Positions 5,895 to 10,946 of a DNA stretch of 10,946 nt are shown here, piece after piece. Each line of letters begins with the position of its first letter. Position 1 is the stretch's first letter. The notes under the pieces are model-generated. The model was given only the letters and a program-made list of their open reading frames with translations, ran no database searches and was not told the DNA's origin. The translations under genes were made by a program, and so were the position numbers. Source of the DNA: an uncultured Oscillospiraceae bacterium (GTDB lineage: Bacteria > Bacillota > Clostridia > Oscillospirales > Acutalibacteraceae); assembly GCA_905198295.1 (NCBI GenBank), contig CAJKBW010000091.1:1-10946 (forward strand), written 5' to 3'.

Positions 5895-7712
5895 ATGGGG
5901 CTGCTGCAGGCGGCATACCGCACGTATGAAACCTATGCCGCGCGGGCGGGTATCCCCTTCGCGGGGGAAAAGGAAGCGTTGACGCCGCTGTCTCATATGA
6001 TGGCCAACGCCCATATAGAGATCACGCTGAATACCGACGGCGTTTTTCAAAGCGCCGTGGCGGTGCCGAAAACGGACTGCAAGACCATCATTCCGGTCAC
6101 AATTGAATCCGCGAACCGGACAGGCGATAATACAAAAGCCCACCCGCTGTGCGACCAGCTGCGCTATCTCGCGCCCTTCGGCGGCGAAAAATTTACCGCC
6201 TATCAGGAGCAGCTGAACCGGTGGGCGGATTCCCCGTACAGTCATCCCAAGGTCCGGGCCATTCGGCGGTATATTGTTTCGGGTGCCATCGTCCGCGACC
6301 TCACTGCTGTCGGGGTAATCACACTGGATGAAAACGGCGATCCGGGCAAGGGGAAGATCGAAGGTATCTCTTTTGAAAACTGTCTCATCCGCTGGCGTGT
6401 GGTTCCGGCCCCGGAAGGCGGCTCCTCTGCCTGCTGGCGGGATCAAACGCTGTTCCGCAGCTTTGCGGCATACTATGCCGGCCAGCGTGAGGGTGAGGAG
6501 CGCGGCCTGTGCATGATTACCGGCTCGGTCGATTTCGTCTGTGATATGCATCCCAAAGGGGTGCTGGCCTACAGCAACGGCGCCAAGCTGATCTCCGCCA
6601 ACGACAGCACGGGCTTTACCTATCGCGGCCGTTTCACACAGCCCGGCGAGGCCGTCAGCGTCGGCTACGATGCGTCACAGAAAGTGCACAGCGCTCTGCG
6701 CTGGCTGACGGTCAACCACGGCGTCAGCTTTGGAAACCGTGCCTTTTTGTGCTGGAACCCGGAAGGCGCCGAGGTCCCTTCATTTGCTCTGTTTGGATTG
6801 CCAGCCGAAGAGAAACAGAAAGATTTCGTCAGCTATCGGAAGGCGCTTGCCGAAACCATCGGCGGCTATCGGAAAGCGCTCCGGCCGCAGGCGGATGTGG
6901 TGGTCGCCGCACTGGACGCCGCCACCACCGGCCGGCTGTCGGTGACCTACTACAATCAGCTCATGGCCTCCGACTTTTTGGAGCGGCTCGACCGCTGGTA
7001 CGAAACCTGCTGCTGGGACAGCCGGCGCTATGGGGTTCAGTCTCCGCCTCTGCGGCGGATTGTGGACTGCGCGTTCGGCACCGAACGGACCCAGTATTTC
7101 GAAACAGACCCCCGCATCCTGCGCGAGCAGATACAACGGCTTCTGCCTTGTATTCTGGACGAAAAGCCGATACCGGAGGATATCCTGCGTAGTCTGACCA
7201 ACCGGGCCGGGACGCCGCTGGCGTATCAGGAGGGGAACCGGGAGACGCTTTTGGAGGTAACCTGTGCCCTGGTGAGAAAAGCCCGTAATGATCGAAAAAA
7301 GGAGGAATGGACATTGGCACTTGACACATCCTGCACAGACCGCAGCTACCTGTTCGGCCGTCTTCTGGCGGTTGCCGAGCAGATCGAGCGGGCGGCCTTC
7401 GACAGGGACGAGAAACGGGAGCCCAACGCGATCCGTATGCAGGCGGTATTCGCTCAGCGCCCCCTGTACGCCTGGCGCATCATCGAAGAAAAGCTCAATC
7501 CTTATTATGCACGGCTGAGCCCCGGCCTGCGCGCCTACTACAAAAACATGGAGGGGGAGATCCTGGACAAGCTGTTCGGGCTGGACGATCCCGCTTTGAC
7601 GCAAAGGCTGGAGGATGTCTATTTGCTTGGCTATTACCATCAGCGCACGGCCCTGACCAGAAAAAAAGAAACGACGTTGACGGAGGAGAAGAACGATGAG
7701 TATGCTGAATAA
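5895..7712 (+). CDS. cas8c: Cas8c (Csd1), large subunit of type I-C Cascade
   Basis: A 605-residue protein, normal length for Csd1. The large subunit recognises the PAM and opens the target DNA in the Cascade complex. Family-typical stretches are the N-terminus (MGLLQAAYRTYETYA), the LTPLSHMMANAHIEITLN block, FLCWNPEG (about 281-288) and the LSVTYYNQLMASDFLERLDRW region (about 350-370). The C-terminal part from about residue 474 is the helical segment that type I-C systems also make separately as Cas11c. The ATG follows the cas5c stop without a gap, and GAGGAGGCGG upstream serves as ribosome site. The end overlaps cas7c by 17 bases. Confidence 0.95.
   Translation: MGLLQAAYRTYETYAARAGIPFAGEKEALTPLSHMMANAHIEITLNTDGVFQSAVAVPKTDCKTIIPVTIESANRTGDNTKAHPLCDQLRYLAPFGGEKFTAYQEQLNRWADSPYSHPKVRAIRRYIVSGAIVRDLTAVGVITLDENGDPGKGKIEGISFENCLIRWRVVPAPEGGSSACWRDQTLFRSFAAYYAGQREGEERGLCMITGSVDFVCDMHPKGVLAYSNGAKLISANDSTGFTYRGRFTQPGEAVSVGYDASQKVHSALRWLTVNHGVSFGNRAFLCWNPEGAEVPSFALFGLPAEEKQKDFVSYRKALAETIGGYRKALRPQADVVVAALDAATTGRLSVTYYNQLMASDFLERLDRWYETCCWDSRRYGVQSPPLRRIVDCAFGTERTQYFETDPRILREQIQRLLPCILDEKPIPEDILRSLTNRAGTPLAYQEGNRETLLEVTCALVRKARNDRKKEEWTLALDTSCTDRSYLFGRLLAVAEQIERAAFDRDEKREPNAIRMQAVFAQRPLYAWRIIEEKLNPYYARLSPGLRAYYKNMEGEILDKLFGLDDPALTQRLEDVYLLGYYHQRTALTRKKETTLTEEKNDEYAE
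7299..7316 (+). promoter_or_regulatory. internal ribosome binding site and TTG start for Cas11c inside cas8c
   Basis: AAGGAGG (7299-7305) lies 8 bases before an in-frame TTG (7314-7316). This is as good a ribosome site as any in the operon, yet it lies deep inside an open frame. The nearby ATG at 7307 is out of frame, is only one base from the GGAGG, and ends after five codons. Confidence 0.75.
7314..7712 (+). CDS. cas11c: Cas11c, small subunit translated from an internal start in cas8c
   Basis: Type I-C Cascade is known to contain a small subunit made by separate translation of the 3' end of cas8c; standard annotation misses it because it shares frame and stop with Cas8c. Here translation from TTG 7314 (Cas8c codon 474) would give 132 residues starting (M)ALDTSCTDRSYLFGRLLAVAEQIERAA, the helical start expected for this subunit, and ending with cas8c. 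The length is close to known Cas11c proteins. The supporting signal is AAGGAGG with 8-base spacing. The protein would line the backbone of Cascade together with Cas7 and help hold the non-target strand. The start codon being TTG rather than ATG is the least certain part. Confidence 0.78.
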   Translation: MALDTSCTDRSYLFGRLLAVAEQIERAAFDRDEKREPNAIRMQAVFAQRPLYAWRIIEEKLNPYYARLSPGLRAYYKNMEGEILDKLFGLDDPALTQRLEDVYLLGYYHQRTALTRKKETTLTEEKNDEYAE

Positions 7713-8541
7713 CAAGATTGATTTCGCGGTTCTGGTGTCGGTAACGATGGCTAACCCGAACGGTGATCCGCTGGACGGCAATCGTCCGCGTACCAGCTAT
7801 ACCGGGTTCGGCGAGATTTCCGACGTATGCATCAAACGCAAAATCCGCAACCGGATGCAGGATTTGGGGCATTCGATTTTCGTTCAGTCGGATGACCGCT
7901 GCGACGATGGCTGTAAGAGCTTAAGCGAGCGGGCGAAAGCCAGGCTGGGACAGGTTAAGAATCGGGACGAATACGCCCGGCTCGCCTGTGAAACCTGGCT
8001 GGATGTACGCAGCTTCGGCCAGGTGTTTGCCTTCAAGTCCTCCGATAAAAACGGTGTTTCCGTAGGGGTGCGCGGCCCGGTGTCCATCCATCAGGCGGTC
8101 AGTGTGTCCCCTGTGGAGGTCAAAAGCTATCAGATCACCAAAAGCGTCAATGGGGAGCCCGACGAAAAACGCAGCTCCGACACGATGGGCAGCAAACATA
8201 TGGTGCGCTTTGGCCTGTACCTGATCAAAGGTTCCATCAACGTTCAGCTCGCGCAAAAGACCGGCTTTACAAGAGAGGACGCTGAAGTTGTCCGGGAATG
8301 CCTGCGCACCCTGTTTGAAAATGACGCCTCTGCCGCCCGGCCGGACGGGTCGATGGAGGTATGCCGGCTCTACTGGTGGGAACACAACTGTCCCTGCGGA
8401 CAGTATTCTTCAGCCAAGGTTCACCGCTGCCTGCACCCGGTTTTGAAGGACGGTGTGGAACAGCCTGGTTCCCTGGCGGATTATAACATTACGCTGGACA
8501 CATTGCCCGGACTCGCCTGTGAGATTATCGATGGCCTATAA
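7696..8541 (+). CDS. cas7c: Cas7c (Csd2), Cascade backbone subunit
   Basis: A 281-residue RAMP protein of the Cas7 group I-C type, normal length. Several copies polymerise along the crRNA spacer to form the Cascade backbone. The N-terminal FAVLVSVTMANPNGDPLDGNRPR is the family's most recognisable stretch, followed by ISDVCIKRKIRN, the RSFGQVFAFK region and the GVRGPVSIHQAVS strand. GGAGG at 7682-7686 precedes the ATG. The gene starts inside the end of cas8c (17-base overlap in another frame), which suggests coupled translation, and its last 11 bases overlap cas4. Confidence 0.96.
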   Translation: MSMLNNKIDFAVLVSVTMANPNGDPLDGNRPRTSYTGFGEISDVCIKRKIRNRMQDLGHSIFVQSDDRCDDGCKSLSERAKARLGQVKNRDEYARLACETWLDVRSFGQVFAFKSSDKNGVSVGVRGPVSIHQAVSVSPVEVKSYQITKSVNGEPDEKRSSDTMGSKHMVRFGLYLIKGSINVQLAQKTGFTREDAEVVRECLRTLFENDASAARPDGSMEVCRLYWWEHNCPCGQYSSAKVHRCLHPVLKDGVEQPGSLADYNITLDTLPGLACEIIDGL

Positions 8542-9193
8542 AGAAGAGGATTTCCTCCAGCTGTCCGGGATACAGCATTTCAAATTCTGTCGCCGGCGCT
8601 GGGCGCTCATCCACATCGAAAAGCAGTGGGCCGAAAATTTCCGTACGGCGGACGGGCGGGTCATGCATCAAAACGCCCATGACAAGGGCTTTCGCGAAAG
8701 CCGGGGCGATGTGCTTGTCACCCGGGGAATGGCGGTGTTTTCCGCTGTTCTGGGAATTTCCGGGGAATGTGATGTGCTGGAATTTCACCGGGAGGAAACC
8801 GGTATTCCCCTGAAGGGACGTGAGGGACTCTGGCAGCCCTATCCGGTGGAATACAAGCGGGGCGAGCCCAATGAGCGCAGCGGCGATACGCTCCAGCTTT
8901 GCGCACAGGCCATGTGTCTGGAGGAAATGCTGTGCTGCACTGTTCCGGAGGGGGCGCTGTATTACGGGGAACTCCGCCACCGAATGGATGTGGTTTTCAC
9001 GCCGGCGCTGCGTGAGCAGGTGCGCACGCTGCTTGAAGAGATGCACGACCTTTATCGGCGGGGCTATACGCCCCGGGTCAAGCGAAGCCGTGCCTGCCAT
9101 GCCTGCTCGCTGAAGGAGCTGTGCCTGCCTGTCCTGATGGGTACCCGGCCGGTGGCGGACTATATCGGTGAAAGGCTGAGGAATGACCGATGA
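8531..9193 (+). CDS. cas4: Cas4, RecB-like nuclease for spacer acquisition
   Basis: A 220-residue Fe-S cluster nuclease that works with Cas1-Cas2 to trim prespacers and choose those with the correct PAM. The cluster cysteines are C20 (FKFCRRRW), C189, C192 and C198 (RACHACSLKELC). The RecB-type active site is visible as H50, D81 (GECDVLEF), E107 and K109 (PVEYKRG), and Q122 in DTLQLCAQ. The frame is open further upstream, but ATG 8531 gives the family-typical beginning (EEDFLQLSGIQHFKFC) and lies inside the end of cas7c, as expected for coupled genes. The stop overlaps the cas1 start as ATGA. Confidence 0.95.
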   Translation: MAYKEEDFLQLSGIQHFKFCRRRWALIHIEKQWAENFRTADGRVMHQNAHDKGFRESRGDVLVTRGMAVFSAVLGISGECDVLEFHREETGIPLKGREGLWQPYPVEYKRGEPNERSGDTLQLCAQAMCLEEMLCCTVPEGALYYGELRHRMDVVFTPALREQVRTLLEEMHDLYRRGYTPRVKRSRACHACSLKELCLPVLMGTRPVADYIGERLRNDR

Positions 9194-10221
9194 AGCATCT
9201 GCTGAACACCCTGTTCATTACGTCGGAGGATATCTATTTGTCGCTGGATGGCGAAAATGTGGTGGCCAACAGGGAAAAGCAGGCGGTGGCCCGTTATCCC
9301 CTGCACACCCTGTTCGGTATCGTTTCCTTTTCCTATGCGGGTGCTTCGCCTGCGTTGATGGGCGCCTGTGCGGAGCGTGGGGTCAATCTGTCTTTTTGCT
9401 CGCCCAGGGGGCGTTTCCTGGCGCGGGTGTGTGGGGAAAGCAGCGGGAATGTGCTGCTGCGCAGAACGCAGTATCGGGTGGCGGATGATGTCGCCCAAAG
9501 CTGCGCGGCGGCACGTACCATGATATTTGGGAAGCTGTACAACTCGCGCTGGAGTATTGAGCGTACCCGACGCGATCACGGCTTACGGGTGGATGACGGG
9601 CGGCTTGCAGCGGCATCGGCACAACTCAGGGATCTGCTGCCGCAGGTTTCCGCGGCCGGGAACCTGGAGCAGCTTCGGGGATTGGAAGGCGTCGGCGCAG
9701 CAGCGTATTTTGATGTGCTGGACGAAATGATTTTGAACAATAAAAGCGCGTTTTTCTTTCACGGAAGGAGCCGGCGGCCGCCGCTGGACGCGTTCAATGC
9801 CATGTTGTCTTTTGCTTACAGCCTGCTTGCCCAGGATTGCGCGGCAGCGCTGGAAAGTGTGGGGCTGGATGCCTATGTGGGCTTTTTGCATCGCGACCGG
9901 CCGGGGAGAACTTCTTTGGCTCTGGATCTGATGGAAGAGCTCCGTCCCTGCATGGCGGACAGATTTGTACTTACGATGGTCAATAACCGGGTTTTGACGC
10001 CGGATGACTTCGAGGCGCGCGAAAGCGGAGCGGTGTGGATGACCGACAGTGCACGAAGAACTTTCCTGAAAAGCTGGCAGGAAAAGAAAAAGGAGACGCT
10101 CACGCATCCTTATCTGGAAGAAAAGCTGCAATGGGGGATAGTTCCCTATGTGCAGGCCTTGCTGCTGGCACGTTGTTTGCGCGGCGACCTGGACGGATAT
10201 CCGCCGTTCTTATGGAAGTGA
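9190..10221 (+). CDS. cas1: Cas1 integrase (type I-C)
   Basis: A 343-residue metal-dependent integrase that, with Cas2, inserts new spacers at the leader end of the array. The active-site residues appear to be E166 (RGLEGVGA), H234 (GFLHRDRPGR) and D246 with E249 (ALDLMEELRP), all in the usual context. The N-terminal beta domain reads LNTLFITSEDIYLSLDGENV, typical of I-C Cas1. The ATG overlaps the cas4 stop by 4 bases and is served by GAGGA about 8 bases upstream. No truncation or frame problem is visible, so adaptation should be possible. Confidence 0.97.
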   Translation: MKHLLNTLFITSEDIYLSLDGENVVANREKQAVARYPLHTLFGIVSFSYAGASPALMGACAERGVNLSFCSPRGRFLARVCGESSGNVLLRRTQYRVADDVAQSCAAARTMIFGKLYNSRWSIERTRRDHGLRVDDGRLAAASAQLRDLLPQVSAAGNLEQLRGLEGVGAAAYFDVLDEMILNNKSAFFFHGRSRRPPLDAFNAMLSFAYSLLAQDCAAALESVGLDAYVGFLHRDRPGRTSLALDLMEELRPCMADRFVLTMVNNRVLTPDDFEARESGAVWMTDSARRTFLKSWQEKKKETLTHPYLEEKLQWGIVPYVQALLLARCLRGDLDGYPPFLWK

Positions 10222-10227
10222 ATAAAG

Positions 10228-10518
10228 ATGCTGGTTTTGATTACCTACGATGTCAACACGGAAGACGCTTCGGGACGCAAGCGCCTGCGTCAGATTGCCA
10301 GACAATGTGTCAATTATGGTCAGCGGGTGCAATGCTCTGTTTTTGAATGTCTGCTGGATGCGGCACAGTGCCGAAGCCTGCAGGCAAAGCTCTGTGCGAT
10401 TATGGATAAAGAAAAGGATAGCCTGCGCTTTTATTATCTCGGGGATCGTTATGAGAAAAAGGTGGAGCATTTTGGCTGTAAGCAAAGCTATCTTCCCGAA
10501 GAACCGCTGATTTTGTAG
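10228..10518 (+). CDS. cas2: Cas2, spacer-acquisition subunit
   Basis: A 96-residue ferredoxin-like protein of usual length. It bridges two Cas1 dimers in the integration complex. It begins MLVLITYDVNTED, with the conserved Asp at position 8 after the first strand, and continues with RKRLRQIARQCVNYGQRVQ and SVFECLLD. The C-terminus EEPLIL is typical of I-C Cas2. It starts 6 bases after cas1, with GGAAGTGA (overlapping the cas1 end) as ribosome site. A hairpin starts at the first base after its stop codon. Confidence 0.97.
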   Translation: MLVLITYDVNTEDASGRKRLRQIARQCVNYGQRVQCSVFECLLDAAQCRSLQAKLCAIMDKEKDSLRFYYLGDRYEKKVEHFGCKQSYLPEEPLIL

Positions 10519-10565
10519 CGGTGCGAACCGAATGAGCGCAGAAATCGGCCGCCAGGTTCGCACCG
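10519..10565 (+). other. perfect 11-pair hairpin directly after the cas2 stop
   Basis: CGGTGCGAACC (10519-10529) is the exact reverse complement of GGTTCGCACCG (10555-10565), with a 25-base loop. The left arm begins at the first base after the cas2 TAG. No T-run follows (ACTCGGAG), so it is not an ordinary intrinsic terminator. From memory, hairpins of the type GTGCGAAC/GTTCGCAC occur between cas2 and the array in other I-C loci; I cannot verify that here. Confidence 0.65.
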
Positions 10566-10691
10566 ACTCGGAGCCTTGTACGCTGCCGGTTTTCTTATGA
10601 AAAGCAGCGTGGAAAATGGCTCATATCGCTTTTATATGGCGAACTTAACAAACACGCCGGAAATTCATATAGAAAAATGGACGTGTTTGCT
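10566..10691 (+). promoter_or_regulatory. CRISPR leader
   Basis: This 126-base stretch between the post-cas2 hairpin and the first repeat is the place where I-C leaders lie. It contains a bulged 12-pair hairpin (ACGCTGC...TTTTC/GAAAA...GCAGCGT, 10580-10610), a weaker one (CATAT/ATATG, 10622-10638), and an 8-pair inverted repeat CAAACACG/CGTGTTTG (10649-10656 with 10682-10689) whose right arm ends two bases before the first repeat. Its AT-rich right half holds a promoter. Leader-end integration by Cas1-Cas2 would occur at its right edge. Confidence 0.8.
10645..10673 (+). promoter_or_regulatory. leader promoter for the precursor crRNA
   Basis: TTAACA (10645-10650) and TATAGA (10668-10673) are spaced by exactly 17 bases. 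The predicted start near 10680 is about a dozen bases before the first repeat, as expected for an array transcript. The inverted repeat CAAACACG/CGTGTTTG encloses the -10 element and overlaps the -35. Confidence 0.65.
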
Positions 10692-10946
10692 GTCGCTCCC
10701 CGCACGGGGAGCGTGGATTGAAATGACACCGGGGAGGTAATCCGAAACGCCGTTATTGTCGCTCCCCGCACGGGGAGCGTGGATTGAAATCTGTAATTGA
10801 AGTTCCCCCTGTGACGCCCAGGCTGGTCGCTCCCCGCACGGGGAGCGTGGATTGAAATATTACAGTGGCTCTGCATTCGCCCGGAAAATGCGGTCGCTCC
10901 CCGCACGGGGAGCGTGGATTGAAATATTACAGTGGCTCTGCATTCG
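10692..10946 (+). CRISPR. type I-C CRISPR array, four repeats visible, continues beyond the window
   Basis: Four identical 33-base repeats lie at 10692-10724, 10758-10790, 10826-10858 and 10893-10925. Each begins GTCGCTCCCC and ends GTGGATTGAAAT. The inner palindrome CGCTCCCCG/CGGGGAGCG forms the hairpin that Cas5c recognises, and the ATTGAAAT end provides the crRNA 5' handle. Spacers are 33, 35 and 34 bases; the fourth is cut by the window edge after 21 bases. The third spacer and the visible part of the fourth are identical. Repeats show no decay, as expected for the leader-proximal end. The sequence of the repeat alone supports type I-C, matching the genes. 33 bases is one more than the common 32-base I-C repeat. 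Confidence 0.98.

Noticed and set aside
6780..7781. Long minus-strand frames (333 codons here, and 325 codons at 5574-6551) opposite cas8c and cas5c
   Set aside because: They lie opposite confidently identified cas genes in GC-rich DNA, where stop codons are rare in antisense frames; no ribosome site or family resemblance.
8453..8530. Extension of Cas4 upstream of 8531
   Set aside because: It would overlap cas7c by almost 90 bases, and the family-typical beginning starts at ATG 8531.
10725..10892. Possible protospacer matches of the spacers inside this window
   Set aside because: Only short chance matches (8 bases or fewer) were seen; no self-targeting can be claimed without a genome and phage search.
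10595..10906. Minus-strand frame of 103 codons containing repeated SIHAPRAG / STLPVRGA peptides
   Set aside because: This is the translation of the CRISPR repeats themselves, a well-known false protein in annotations; each repeat gives the same peptide in shifted frames.

Overview
The window holds a complete type I-C CRISPR-Cas locus on the plus strand: cas3, cas5c, cas8c (with an internal cas11c start), cas7c, cas4, cas1, cas2, a leader, and the first four repeats of an array that runs off the right edge. Upstream of it lies an AT-rich stretch of mobile-element debris. The locus fits a gut-type anaerobic Firmicute of the Clostridia (Oscillospiraceae/Ruminococcaceae-like). The reasons are the GC-rich cas genes with strong GGAGG-type ribosome sites, the I-C repeat, the KilA-N and serine-recombinase debris, and the many Firmicute-style terminators. 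No 16S or housekeeping gene is present, so this placement is an inference.

Left part (1 to about 2600). The 3' part of a large serine recombinase, cut by the window edge and lacking its usual C-terminal region, overlaps a KilA-N domain gene. About 520 bases without a convincing gene follow. They hold a long terminator hairpin and a 21-base tandem repeat of the kind found at transposon ends (IS21-like is my best guess). Then come a GNAT acetyltransferase with its own extended -10 promoter and terminator, and a GC-rich minus-strand gene scrap that ends at a strand-biased terminator hairpin. The base composition changes from AT-rich to GC-rich at the edge of this scrap and again at cas3, so the cas operon borders, or was joined to, an accessory island.

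Right part (about 2570 to 10946). A good sigma-A-type promoter (TTGCAA, 17 bases, TAGAAT) precedes cas3. cas3 is followed by a 116-base gap packed with inverted repeats. From cas5c to cas2 the genes overlap or nearly touch (stop-start abutment, 17, 11 and 4 base overlaps, then a 6 base gap), which indicates one translationally coupled unit. Cas5c processes the crRNA. Cas5c, Cas7c, Cas8c and Cas11c would form Cascade, and Cas3 is the recruited nuclease-helicase. Cas1, Cas2 and Cas4 acquire spacers. All catalytic motifs I could check are intact, so the system looks functional. The array lies downstream in the same direction, and the leader carries a promoter aimed at the first repeat.

I found no clearly new defence system here. 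The features most worth a second look are the internal Cas11c start (a TTG with a near-ideal ribosome site), the branched inverted-repeat block between cas3 and cas5c, the inverted-repeat-rich leader with a perfect hairpin immediately after the cas2 stop, and two adjacent spacers that look identical.
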